A DNA stretch of 64,000 nucleotides, taken from UBA7703 sp963667195. GTDB lineage: Bacteria; Bacillota; Clostridia; Christensenellales; CAG-138. Made by a program: the position numbers and the translations under genes. Below are positions 36,114-47,121 of this stretch, piece by piece. The notes beneath the pieces were generated by a model. The model made no database searches and was not told the origin of the DNA. It saw nothing but the letters and a program-made list of their open reading frames with translations. The stretch lies in the NCBI GenBank assembly GCA_963667195.1, contig OY762962.1:1364001-1428000 (forward strand). Reading direction: 5' to 3'. The first letter of the stretch is position 1. The number at the start of each line of letters is the position of its first letter.

Positions 36114-37295
36114 TTGAAGCCGGCTGCAGTGCTGGACATCGGAAGTTCGAAAATCGTCTGTCTGTGCGGCAGTTTTGTCAATCGGGATGGCATAACCGTG
36201 CACGGCGTTTCCGTTTGCCCATACAACGGCTATCAGGCCGGAGCCTTCACGGATCACCGGTCTTTGCACAACGCAATCGTCGAGTCGGTCTCCAAGGCGG
36301 AGCAGGAAGCGCGCATGCGCATCCGCGAGGCAGCCATCAGTGTGCCCGCTCCGTTTAGCAAGATCATTCTGACCGAAGCCACGCTTCCGATCGGGAGCCG
36401 CAGCAAGCGCGTGATGGCAGAGGATATCGACGAAGTCATTTCACTCTCCCTCAAAAAGGTAAAGCTGAACGGATATGTGCTCATGCACAGTACACCTGTC
36501 TCCTTTACGGTCGGCGGGGTGGTGTCTTCCGCTCTCCCGACGGGAGCTAAGACCGAGGAGCTCGGCGCGCTCGTTTCGCACATGTATGTGCAGGAAGAGT
36601 TTGTCCGCGCGATGGAGCAGGCGTTGGCCCCGCTCGATATCGAGATCTCCATGAGCGTTTCGTCCCAGCTTTGCGCGGCGCTTGCGATCATTCCCGAAAA
36701 AGAGCGCGTGCGTCCCGCGATTCTCATCGACGTTGGCTATACGCACACGGATGTTTCGATTGTGGAAAACGCGGCGCTGACCGACATTCGCACCATCGAC
36801 ATCGGCGGAAAACAATTTTCAAGCGATCTTGCCTTCGGGCTGGATATACCGCTGGAGACAGCGGAGCAGGTGAAGCGGCGGTTCGTCTTTTTGCAGGAGC
36901 CGCTGAGCAGCACCGAGATCGTACGCACACCCACGGGCGCAAAGCGCGTGGATCACGCGGCGATCGAACTCATTCTGGAAGCGCGGGCGGGCGAACTGGT
37001 CTCCATGATTCGCGCGGCGCTCAAGGAGATGGGCATCTCGCCGGAGGCGAGCCCCGTCACCTACTTAACCGGCGGTGGAATCGCCATGATGAAGGGCGGC
37101 ATCGACTACCTCAAACGCGGTTTGCAGCTGAACATTCAGCGGGACACGCCGTGGGTTGCGGATATGGATACACCCAATTACACGAGCTGTTTTGCGGCGC
37201 TTGACTTCGTTCTGCGCGCAACGAGCGACGACATTGTCACCAACACGTCGCCGGGTACGCTGATGGACAGGTTTCGCAACCTTTTTACCAAATAA
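36114..37295 (+). CDS. ftsA: Cell division protein FtsA
   Basis: 393 residues starting at a TTG with GGAGGAGACTCCA upstream; no ATG in frame is nearer. It is an actin-fold ATPase that tethers FtsZ to the membrane. Phosphate and nucleotide loops are visible: AVLDIGSSKIVCLCG at the N-terminus, ILIDVGYTHTDVSIVE at about residue 205, and YLTGGGIAMMKGG at about 320. The SHS2-type 1C domain lies between about 80 and 160. The C-terminus ends in DRFRNLFTK, an amphipathic basic helix that fits membrane tethering. It lies 12 bases before ftsZ and shares its promoter. The neighbourhood lacks the mur and ftsQ genes usually found upstream. Confidence 0.92.
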   Translation: MKPAAVLDIGSSKIVCLCGSFVNRDGITVHGVSVCPYNGYQAGAFTDHRSLHNAIVESVSKAEQEARMRIREAAISVPAPFSKIILTEATLPIGSRSKRVMAEDIDEVISLSLKKVKLNGYVLMHSTPVSFTVGGVVSSALPTGAKTEELGALVSHMYVQEEFVRAMEQALAPLDIEISMSVSSQLCAALAIIPEKERVRPAILIDVGYTHTDVSIVENAALTDIRTIDIGGKQFSSDLAFGLDIPLETAEQVKRRFVFLQEPLSSTEIVRTPTGAKRVDHAAIELILEARAGELVSMIRAALKEMGISPEASPVTYLTGGGIAMMKGGIDYLKRGLQLNIQRDTPWVADMDTPNYTSCFAALDFVLRATSDDIVTNTSPGTLMDRFRNLFTK

Positions 37296-37307
37296 GGGGG
37301 ACAAACA

Positions 37308-38660
37308 ATGTTTGAACCGGATTTCGAGAACACCTCTTTTGCGCAGATCAAAGTGATCGGCGTCGGAGGCGCGGGCTGTAACGCGATCAACCGTATGGTC
37401 CAGTATGGCTTACGCGGCGTAGAATTCATCGCCATCAACACAGATAAGCAGGCGCTGTTTCTGGCGAAGGCACCAACCAAGATTCAGATCGGCGAAAAGC
37501 TGACCAAAGGTCTCGGCGCGGGCGCGGACCCCGAAGTGGGCCGCAAAGCCGCGGACGAGAGCCGCGAGCAGATCGTGGAAGCACTGCGCGGCACCGATAT
37601 GGCGTTTATCACCTCCGGTATGGGCGGCGGCACAGGCACGGGCGCGACCGCAATCGTCGCCGAGTGCGCCAAAGAGCTTGGCATTCTGACCATCGCGGTC
37701 GTGACGAAGCCCTTTACGTTTGAAGGCAAGGTGCGCATGCGCAACGCCGAAATCGGCATCGCATCGCTCAAACCCGCCGTCGATACGCTGATTACGATTC
37801 CCAACGATAAACTCATCGACCTCGTCGGCCGTGCGAGCCTGCCGGATGCGCTGCGCGTCGCGGACGACGTGCTCCGCCAGGGTATTCAGGGCATCTCGGA
37901 CCTCATCGCGGTTCCGGCGATGATCAACCTCGACTTTGCGGACGTCAAGACCATCATGCGTGAAAAAGGCCTTGCACACATGGGCATCGGTAACGCCAGC
38001 GGCGAAAAGCGCGCGGCGGAAGCAGCCCGTCAGGCCATCGAAAGCCCGCTTCTGGAGACCAGCATCAACGGCGCGCGCGGCGTGCTGATGAACATCACGG
38101 GCGGCCCGGATCTGAGCCTGCTCGAAGTCAACGAAGCCGCGGAACTCATCAGCGAGAACGTCGATCCCGAAGCGAACATCATCTTCGGTGCGGATATCGA
38201 CGAGGCGATGGGCGATGCGCTCCGCATCACGGTCATCGCGACCGGATTTGACCGTCCCGACCGGATCGGTAACATTCAGGGCGTACCGGGCTTTGGCGCG
38301 TTCAGCACCTTCCGCTCGCCTTACGGCAGCACCGGCATGGGCGCAAATCAGCAGCAGCAACAGCAGCCTATCGCGCAGCCGCAACCGCAACCGCAGCCGT
38401 ATCCCACCCAACCGCAGCCGCAGCCGTATCCCACGCAGCCGCAGTATCAGCAGCCGATGCGTCAGCCGCAGCCGCAACAGCCGCAGTACACCTCCGCGTC
38501 GTACGCGCCGCGCCGCCCGATTATGACGGACGAGCCGGTGGCGGCTCCGATTCCGCAGCAGCGGCAGGAGCAGGTGTTTGGCGAGAACGACATTCGCCGG
38601 GACTATCAGGAAAAGCCCAAGAGCAAGCTGGACGTTCCCGCGTTCCTCCGCAATCGCTAA
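37308..38660 (+). CDS. ftsZ: Cell division protein FtsZ
   Basis: 450 residues. It is the tubulin-like GTPase that forms the division ring. The glycine-rich GTP loop GMGGGTGTG lies at residues 105-113, and the T7 synergy loop (NLDFADVKTIM) with its catalytic Asp lies near 205. The globular core ends around residue 325, followed by a long Gln/Pro-rich linker (about 345-420) made of QPQPQPYPTQP-type repeats that is unusually repetitive. A conserved C-terminal peptide, KLDVPAFLRNR, docks onto FtsA. The ATG has AAGGGGGACAAACA upstream. Co-transcription with ftsA is very likely, and a strong terminator follows. Confidence 0.97.
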   Translation: MFEPDFENTSFAQIKVIGVGGAGCNAINRMVQYGLRGVEFIAINTDKQALFLAKAPTKIQIGEKLTKGLGAGADPEVGRKAADESREQIVEALRGTDMAFITSGMGGGTGTGATAIVAECAKELGILTIAVVTKPFTFEGKVRMRNAEIGIASLKPAVDTLITIPNDKLIDLVGRASLPDALRVADDVLRQGIQGISDLIAVPAMINLDFADVKTIMREKGLAHMGIGNASGEKRAAEAARQAIESPLLETSINGARGVLMNITGGPDLSLLEVNEAAELISENVDPEANIIFGADIDEAMGDALRITVIATGFDRPDRIGNIQGVPGFGAFSTFRSPYGSTGMGANQQQQQQPIAQPQPQPQPYPTQPQPQPYPTQPQYQQPMRQPQPQQPQYTSASYAPRRPIMTDEPVAAPIPQQRQEQVFGENDIRRDYQEKPKSKLDVPAFLRNR

Positions 38661-38677
38661 TAGCAAACGAATACAGC

Positions 38678-38710
38678 AAAGCGCCGCTTGAACAAAGCGG
38701 CGCTTTTTTC
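38678..38710 (+). terminator. Rho-independent terminator of ftsA-ftsZ
   Basis: A perfect 11-bp stem (AAGCGCCGCTT / AAGCGGCGCTT) with a five-base loop and a six-T tail. Confidence 0.9.
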
Positions 38711-38763
38711 GCGAATGAACTTTCATTATAGAATCGAATAAAGATTAAACTAATTCTTCTGGA

Positions 38764-38791
38764 AAACTCTCTCGTATCAATAGGAGAGTTC
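38764..38791. terminator. Possible terminator at the 3' side of the Nudix gene
   Basis: AACTCTC / GAGAGTT stem with a 12-base loop in a T-rich context on both strands, just past the Nudix stop. The loop is long, so confidence is modest. Confidence 0.4.
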
Positions 38792-38797
38792 TTTTGC

Positions 38798-39310
38798 TTA
38801 CTTTTCTTTTAAGAAAAGTAAGAACCTCTCCCGTATCTCGTTGAACTGCTCGCCGATGGGCTTGGCAAGCGAATATTCAGCAATCATCTCGTCGAGCATT
38901 GCCAGCGTGACCCACCTTGCGTCGGCGGTCTCTCCCGCCTGCAACCGGACTTCGTTCAGCGGTATATCCCGCCGGAGCAGATAGTGATCCACAAACGAAT
39001 CCCGCGCGACCTGTTCACCGACGAGAATCAGTTCATCTTCGGCTGCGACAATGCCGGTCTCCTCAAACAGCTCCCGTACGGCGGCCTGCCTGCTGGCCTC
39101 TCCTGCGAGGGCGGAGCCGCCGGTGTTCTCCCAGCGGTCAGGATAGCTCTCCTTGGCGGAATCGCGCAGGGTCAAGAGTATATTGCCCGCGGAATCGACC
39201 GTCCAGATGGAGACGACGATGTGATACTCACCCGGATTACCCGGGGTCCCGCGCAAGCGCGTTTTGCCGAGCGGATTGCGTGCGCGGTCAAACAAGTCCC
39301 AGTGCTCCAT
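38798..39310 (-). CDS. Nudix hydrolase (isopentenyl-diphosphate isomerase-like subfamily)
   Basis: 170 residues. AGGAGG lies six bases before the ATG at 39308-39310; an adjacent ATG three bases earlier is equally readable. The Nudix box is complete: G-x5-E-x7-REL-x-EE-x-GI, seen as GEASRQAAVRELFEETGI, which places the Mg-binding Glu residues. The N-terminal pattern EHWDLFDRARNPLGKTRLRG and EYHIVVSIW resembles the YfcD/IDI-like branch of the family, whose members act on diphosphates. The exact substrate is unknown. The DUF554 gene lies 36 bases upstream on the same strand. Confidence 0.88.
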   Translation of the reverse strand: MEHWDLFDRARNPLGKTRLRGTPGNPGEYHIVVSIWTVDSAGNILLTLRDSAKESYPDRWENTGGSALAGEASRQAAVRELFEETGIVAAEDELILVGEQVARDSFVDHYLLRRDIPLNEVRLQAGETADARWVTLAMLDEMIAEYSLAKPIGEQFNEIRERFLLFLKEK

Positions 39311-39346
39311 CATCCGCCTCCTTTCGTTTGCTGGTTCAGCGCAAGA

Positions 39347-40030
39347 TCACATAAACAGTACAAGCCCGATCGGAATAAAGATCGCGAGTATGAAATCCAG
39401 CACCTTGATCTTGGTTACCTTGAGCAGGTTGAGGCCGATGGCGAGGATCAACAGCGAACCCACGCACGTCATCTCGGCGACTGCGGCGTCGCTGAGCACG
39501 GGAGCCAGAAACTGCGCAAGCAGCGTGATGCCGCCCTGATACAGGAACAACGGGATCGCCGAGAGCAGCACGCCCGCGCCAAGCGTGCTCGCGAAGATGA
39601 TCGCGCTCACGCCGTCGAGAATGCTCTTCGTAAACAGCACCTCATGGTTGCCGGTGAGCCCGCTGTTGAGGGAACCGACCACCGCCATCGCGCCCACGCA
39701 ATAGAGGAGCGTCGAGGTGATAAACGCCTCGCCAAAGCGCGAACCCGCATCCATCTTGGCGGCGAATTTCTGCTCGATGCTGCCGACAAAGTGGTTGAAG
39801 TGCCCGTCAAAGTCGAGGATCATGCCGATGGCCCCGCCGACGACGATGGAGATGGTCGCAATCAGCGCGTTTTGACCCTTTAACATGCCGCTGATGCCGA
39901 TATAGATAACCACAAGGCCGAGGCCCTGCATGATTCCGCCGGAAACGCGCTCCGGAATGCCTTTTTTCAGCAGCAGGCCGAGCGTGCCTCCGATGAGGAT
40001 TGCCGCTGCGTTGACGATGGTTCCAAGCAT
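39347..40030 (-). CDS. DUF554 family membrane protein
   Basis: 227 residues from the ATG at 40028-40030. Around six to seven hydrophobic helices are separated by short loops, starting with GTIVNAAAILIGGTLGLLL and including GGAIGMILDFDGHF, LYCVGAMAVVGSLNSGL, DGVSAIIFASTLGAGVLLS and the C-terminal VTKIKVLDFILAIFIPIGLV. The Gly-rich helices and the internal LLYCVGAMAVVGSL segment identify the DUF554/YdfK family, putative transporters of unknown substrate. A weak AAAGGA site is 11 bases upstream. It probably shares a transcript with the Nudix gene. The 476-base gap on its other side (40031-40506) is AT-rich and holds only the rpsR terminator near its end. Confidence 0.88.
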   Translation of the reverse strand: MLGTIVNAAAILIGGTLGLLLKKGIPERVSGGIMQGLGLVVIYIGISGMLKGQNALIATISIVVGGAIGMILDFDGHFNHFVGSIEQKFAAKMDAGSRFGEAFITSTLLYCVGAMAVVGSLNSGLTGNHEVLFTKSILDGVSAIIFASTLGAGVLLSAIPLFLYQGGITLLAQFLAPVLSDAAVAEMTCVGSLLILAIGLNLLKVTKIKVLDFILAIFIPIGLVLFM

Positions 40031-40429
40031 GAGAAGAAGTGTCCTTTCCGTGTCAGCCCGACGAATGAGCAAACTTTTTGACATTTTGTATGATTATACG
40101 CCATTTCGAGGGGAAAGGGAACACGAGATTCAAGCGGATTTCCGCTCACATGCTGTCGTCTAACGCCCTGTGTGCTGGAAACACGATGTTTCCGGCTTTC
40201 GTTCGTTTGGTTGAGGCGAGTTGGAACGAAAGAAATATTGCATGAATGGTGCATAGCGGATAAATAAACCAGTTCTTGTCGCAGCGCAGAGCAAATAAAA
40301 TCACGCTTTGGTCGGTTCTGATTCTGTACAATCCTGAATAAAAACTTCTCCACATAAATCGAACAAGAAGAACAAACGCAACGAACGATTATAATTCTGC
40401 AACGCTCCATGATTCTTTCTAAAAAAAGA

Positions 40430-40462
40430 ATCAAAAAAGAACCGATCTTGCGACCGGTTCTA
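40430..40462 (-). terminator. Rho-independent terminator of rpsF-ssb-rpsR
   Basis: On the minus strand AGAACCG / CGGTTCT with a ten-base loop is followed by TTTTTTGA, about 45 bases past the rpsR stop. Confidence 0.8.
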
Positions 40463-40506
40463 GTTCTGCTAAGTCCTTTTGGGGTTAAGTGTGCTGTGTT
40501 TGTCGC

Positions 40507-40749
40507 TTAGTCCGAAACGTACGGCAGTAAGGCGACGGTGCGCGCGCGCTTGATGGCAATAGCAAGGTCACGCTGATGCTTGGCGCACATGCCCGACATA
40601 CGACGGGGCATGATCTTGCCGCGCTCGGACACAAACTTTTCAAGGGTACGGATATCCTTGTAGTCGATGCTCGCGGATTTATCAGCGCAGAACTTGCAAA
40701 CCTTGCGGCGGCCACGCTTCATACGGGGACGCATTTTACGGTCTTCCAT
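40507..40749 (-). CDS. rpsR: 30S ribosomal protein S18
   Basis: 80 residues. Typical S18 features are present: a CKFCADK zinc-ribbon-like start with Cys18 and Cys21, MCAKHQRDL with Cys55 and His58, and the RNA-binding IDYKDIRTLEKFVSE and IKRARTVALLPY segments. This is the C+ (zinc-binding) form rather than the zinc-free paralogue. It is the third gene of the conserved rpsF-ssb-rpsR operon, 54 bases after ssb. Confidence 0.97.
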   Translation of the reverse strand: MEDRKMRPRMKRGRRKVCKFCADKSASIDYKDIRTLEKFVSERGKIMPRRMSGMCAKHQRDLAIAIKRARTVALLPYVSD

Positions 40750-40803
40750 GTTGCAAGCCTCCTAATTCGAAAATTTTTGTTTGCGGGAGACTCCCGCAGT
40801 GGT

Positions 40804-41217
40804 TCAAAACGGGATGTCGTCGGACTGGATGTCGGTAAACCCGGCCATATCCTGCGCGTTTTCTGCGCGGGCAGAGGGTGCGGCTCCATCCTCCTGCTGC
40901 TTGGGCGAGAGGAACTCCACTTCATCCGCCTGCACGTCGAGAGACATGCGGGTCGTGCCATCCTTGGCTTCGTATGTGCGGGCCTGGAGCTCGCCAATGA
41001 CGGCGACCTTGCGGCCTTTGCTGAGAAACCGGGCGCACGTATCGCCGAGCTGACGCCAGGCGTTGATGCGGAAGAAGTCCGTCGGGCGTTCGCCGCCCGA
41101 GCCGCTCGCAAAGCGGCGGTTGACCGCGATGGTGAAGGAGCAGACGGTGACGCCGTTGGGCGTGGATCGCACTTCGGGGTCATGCGTCAGGTTTCCGATG
41201 AGAGTGATCTTATTCAT
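40804..41217 (-). CDS. ssb: Single-stranded DNA-binding protein
   Basis: 137 residues. An N-terminal OB-fold (MNKITLIGNLTHDPEVRSTP, VCSFTIAVNRRF, FFRINAWRQLGDTCARFLSKG) is followed by a short, flexible linker. The acidic tail ends in DDIPF, the docking tip for replication and repair partners. This is the standard replication-coupled SSB located between rpsF and rpsR; an Ala-rich spacer is shorter than in many Firmicutes. It coats single-stranded DNA in replication, recombination and repair. Confidence 0.97.
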   Translation of the reverse strand: MNKITLIGNLTHDPEVRSTPNGVTVCSFTIAVNRRFASGSGGERPTDFFRINAWRQLGDTCARFLSKGRKVAVIGELQARTYEAKDGTTRMSLDVQADEVEFLSPKQQEDGAAPSARAENAQDMAGFTDIQSDDIPF

Positions 41218-41250
41218 ACTTCATCCATCCTTTCGGCATTGTGCTGTTCG

Positions 41251-41538
41251 TTACTCGCCTTTGCGGGTTACGAGATAGCGGAGAATCGCTTCGTCGTTCT
41301 TGAAGTTACGCTCGAGTTCCTTGGGAACTTCCGGCGCACACGTAAACGACATCAAGACGTAGTAGCCCTCGGTCTTGTAGTTGATGGGGTACGCAAGGCG
41401 CTTTTTGCCCCACTCATCGACCGCCGTTACTTCACCGCCATTGGTTTCGACAATCCCTTTGAACTTTTCGACGGATGCTTTCATCGTTTCCTCGTCCTGG
41501 GTGGGCACGATGATGTAAAGAGCTTCGTATTGATTCAT
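41251..41538 (-). CDS. rpsF: 30S ribosomal protein S6
   Basis: 95 residues, normal size. It begins MNQYEALYIIVPTQDEE and contains VDEWGKKRLAYPINYKTEGYY, both diagnostic of S6. It binds 16S rRNA with S18. First gene of the operon, with AAGGAGGTGAAATGA upstream of its ATG and a TTGCAA-N17-TACACT promoter before it. The three genes share transcription, in agreement with the order found in most Firmicutes. Confidence 0.97.
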   Translation of the reverse strand: MNQYEALYIIVPTQDEETMKASVEKFKGIVETNGGEVTAVDEWGKKRLAYPINYKTEGYYVLMSFTCAPEVPKELERNFKNDEAILRYLVTRKGE

Positions 41539-41608
41539 TCATTTCACCTCCTTATGGTCTATTGGCCCGGCGTCTCTGCACCGAGCAAGAAGGACGTTAG
41601 CGGAAGGT

Positions 41609-41637
41609 AGTGTATCACAAGAAACGGCATTTTGCAA
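41609..41637 (-). promoter_or_regulatory. Predicted sigma-A promoter of rpsF-ssb-rpsR
   Basis: Minus strand TTGCAA (41632-41637), 17-base spacer, TACACT (41609-41614). The leader to the ATG is about 70 bases. Confidence 0.6.
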
Positions 41638-41705
41638 GGAATTTCGCAGGAAAATGGGATTGGTTGGAGTTCTGCTGTCCAAATTTCTTTGCGAAGCTTT
41701 CTTTT

Positions 41706-41741
41706 AAAGAAAGCGAAAGGAGGACGTTGATCCGTCCCCCT
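41706..41741 (-). terminator. Terminator of ileS
   Basis: Minus-strand GGGGGACG pairs with CGTCCTCC (one G-T pair), with a six-base loop, followed by TTTCGCTTTCTTT. Lies just past the ileS stop. Confidence 0.7.
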
Positions 41742-41748
41742 TTTTTTC

Positions 41749-44865
<3,117 letters not shown>

Positions 44866-44929
44866 TTGGTTCGCTCTCCTTGTTCTGTGTGTCTAAAAAT
44901 AGAATCATCCTGCTTGCGCGGGAAAACGG

Positions 44930-45200
44930 GTAAAAAAATAGCTCTCCGTCCCGAAAAAGAGGGACGAAAAGCACGAAATTCCTGCTTTGCGCGGTACCAC
45001 CCTGCTTGGCGGCTGATTGCCGCCCGCTCAAGAACCCCTTAACGCGGGGTATACGTCGCGCGTTACTCGGCGGTTTTGCCTTTGGCGCGCGCGCTCACGG
45101 GTGATACCAACTGGTTTCTCTCCACAACCGCCTTGCACCATACGCGGCTCGCTTCTATGGACATAAATGAAACCCGGACTGTCCCGATCATCGCTGTAAT
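44930..45200 (-). ncRNA. T-box riboswitch leader of ileS (isoleucine specifier)
   Basis: The minus-strand leader contains the invariant T-box sequence AGGGTGGTACCGCG (44990-45003), which pairs with uncharged tRNA. The specifier loop region reads GGTATCACCC, placing the isoleucine codon ATC at 45103-45105 followed by A. A terminator stem CGTCCC / GGGACG and T-rich tail TATTTTTTTACCC lie between the T-box and the start codon. Known mechanism: uncharged tRNA-Ile stabilises the antiterminator and lets ileS be transcribed. Confidence 0.93.
44933..44970 (-). terminator. Conditional terminator of the ileS T-box
   Basis: Minus-strand stem CGTCCC-TCTTTTTC-GGGACG followed by GAGAGCTATTTTTTTACC. It is mutually exclusive with the antiterminator containing the T-box sequence. 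Confidence 0.75.
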
Positions 45201-45206
45201 AGCAGA

Positions 45207-45235
45207 AGTATAGCGGCTTTTTCGCGTTTTGTAAA
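45207..45235 (-). promoter_or_regulatory. Predicted sigma-A promoter of ileS
   Basis: Minus strand TTTACA (45230-45235), 17-base spacer, TATACT (45207-45212). Transcription would begin just before T-box stem I. Confidence 0.65.
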
Positions 45236-45307
45236 GAGCGCGCGGGGTAAAGCTGCCTGCATAAGCGCGGGATTATGCGTTTTTCTGCTGAAAAAGTCTG
45301 TTTTGCC

Positions 45308-45336
45308 TTAACAGACGCGGAATTCTCTGATATAAT
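45308..45336 (+). promoter_or_regulatory. Predicted sigma-A promoter of argS-serS
   Basis: TTAACA (45308-45313), 17-base spacer, TATAAT (45331-45336), about 50 bases before the argS start. Confidence 0.65.
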
Positions 45337-45389
45337 CACTCATTACAAATAGAAATAAGAAAAACGAAGAATAGCTAAGGAAACGATCG

Positions 45390-47081
45390 ATGGACTTCAA
45401 ACTGGCAATCACATCCGCTCTCGCAACCCCCACGGAACTTCCCGCGGAGGAACTTGCTACCTGGCTCGAAACCCCTCCCACACCGGAGATGGGGGATTTT
45501 GCGTTCCCCTGCTTTAAGCTCGCAAAGACGCTCCGCAAGGCCCCGCCGGTCATCGCGGGCGAACTCGCCGCAAGCCTTATTCTGCCGGAAGGTGTGGAAA
45601 AGGCGATTGCCGCGGGCGGATACGTGAACTTCTACCTCGACAAAAGCGCGCAGGCAAAGGCGGTATTAAGCCGCGTGTTTGCCGAAGGCGCGCGCTATGG
45701 CGGCTCCGATCTGGGGCAAAAGCGCAACGTCTGCATCGACTATTCCTCGGTGAACATTGCAAAACCGTTTCACATCGGGCACCTGCCCACGACCGTGATC
45801 GGCAGCGCGCTGTACCGCATCTATAACCACCTCGGCTTCACCTCCGTGGGCATCAACCACCTCGGCGACTGGGGCACGCAGTTCGGCAAGATGATCGTGG
45901 CATACAAGCTCTGGGGGGATCATGACGTGATCGATCAGGGCGGCGTGGACGAGCTGGTCAAAATCTACGTGCGATATCATCAGGAGGTGGAGAGTAATCC
46001 GTCTCTGGACGATGAGGCACGCGCGTGGTTTAAGCGCATTGAGGACGGCGACAAGGAAGCGCTGGAACTCTTCGACTGGTTTAAGAAGATCACGCTCAAG
46101 GAGGTCGCAGAGGTTTACGACATCCTCGGCATCCGCTTCGACAGTTATGCCGGAGAGAGCTTTTATAACGACAAGATGGGTCGCGTGGTAGACGAACTGC
46201 GGGAGAAAAACCTCCTCAAGCTCGATCAGGGCGCGCAGATCGTCGATCTAAGCGACTACAAGATGCCGCCGTGCATCATTCTGCGCTCCGACGGAGCCAC
46301 GCTGTATGCAACCCGCGACATCGCGGCGGCGCTCTATCGCAAGGACACCTATGATTTTGCGAAATGCCTCTATGTGGTCGCGTACCAGCAGGATCTGCAT
46401 TTCCGCCAGTGGTTCAAGGTCGTCGAGCTGATGGGCTACGAGTGGGCGAAGGACCTCATCCACGTCTCGTTTGGCATGGTCAGCGGCACGGAAGGCGCGT
46501 TTTCCACCCGCAAGGGCAACATGGTCAAGCTTCGCGACGTGCTCTCCGCCGCCTGCGACAAGACCTACGAAATCATCTGCGAAAAGAGCCCGGATCTCGA
46601 GGACAAGGAGACCATCGCCAAGCAGGTTGGCATCGGCGCGCTGATCTGGAACAGCCTCTACAACGGGCGCATCAAGGATGTGGTGTTTGACTGGGACGCC
46701 GTGCTGAATTTTGACGGCGAAACGGGGCCTTACGCGCAGTATACGCACGCGCGTGCCTGCTCGGTGCTCCGCAAAGCGGACTACACGCCTGCCGAGATCG
46801 ATTACAGCAAGCTCACTGACGCGGAAGCGTCCGCCGTCATCGCGGCGCTCGGCGCGTTTCCGGACGCGGTATTGGACGCAATGGAGAAAAACGAGCCGTA
46901 TCTCGTGACCCGCTCCATCATCGCCATCTGCGCCGCGTTCAATAAGTTTTATTATGAGCAGCGCATCATGGCGGACGATGCCGCCGTGCGGCAGGCGCGG
47001 CTCGCGCTGACGGATGCCACGCGCAAGGTTATCGCCATCGGGCTTGGCTTGCTCGGCATCGCGGCGCCGGAGCGCATGTAA
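45390..47081 (+). CDS. argS: Arginine--tRNA ligase
   Basis: 563 residues. Class I synthetase with the N-terminal tRNA D-loop domain (about residues 1-100), catalytic motif PFHIGHLPTTVIG near 125, and the ArgRS-specific substitution of the usual KMSKS by FSTRKGNMVKL near 375. The C-terminal anticodon-binding domain ends in GLGLLGIAAPERM, the standard ArgRS terminus. The ATG has CTAAGGAAACGATCG upstream. It diverges from ileS and is followed 40 bases later by serS with no terminator between, so the two are probably co-transcribed. Confidence 0.97.
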   Translation: MDFKLAITSALATPTELPAEELATWLETPPTPEMGDFAFPCFKLAKTLRKAPPVIAGELAASLILPEGVEKAIAAGGYVNFYLDKSAQAKAVLSRVFAEGARYGGSDLGQKRNVCIDYSSVNIAKPFHIGHLPTTVIGSALYRIYNHLGFTSVGINHLGDWGTQFGKMIVAYKLWGDHDVIDQGGVDELVKIYVRYHQEVESNPSLDDEARAWFKRIEDGDKEALELFDWFKKITLKEVAEVYDILGIRFDSYAGESFYNDKMGRVVDELREKNLLKLDQGAQIVDLSDYKMPPCIILRSDGATLYATRDIAAALYRKDTYDFAKCLYVVAYQQDLHFRQWFKVVELMGYEWAKDLIHVSFGMVSGTEGAFSTRKGNMVKLRDVLSAACDKTYEIICEKSPDLEDKETIAKQVGIGALIWNSLYNGRIKDVVFDWDAVLNFDGETGPYAQYTHARACSVLRKADYTPAEIDYSKLTDAEASAVIAALGAFPDAVLDAMEKNEPYLVTRSIIAICAAFNKFYYEQRIMADDAAVRQARLALTDATRKVIAIGLGLLGIAAPERM

Positions 47082-47121
47082 ATTAGAATCACATTCTGAC
47101 ACACATATATAGGGGGATCGT

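Noticed and set aside
40031..40429. Possible small gene in the gap before rpsR
   Set aside because: Open frames exist on the minus strand but none has a ribosome site, coding-like codon use or a recognisable motif.
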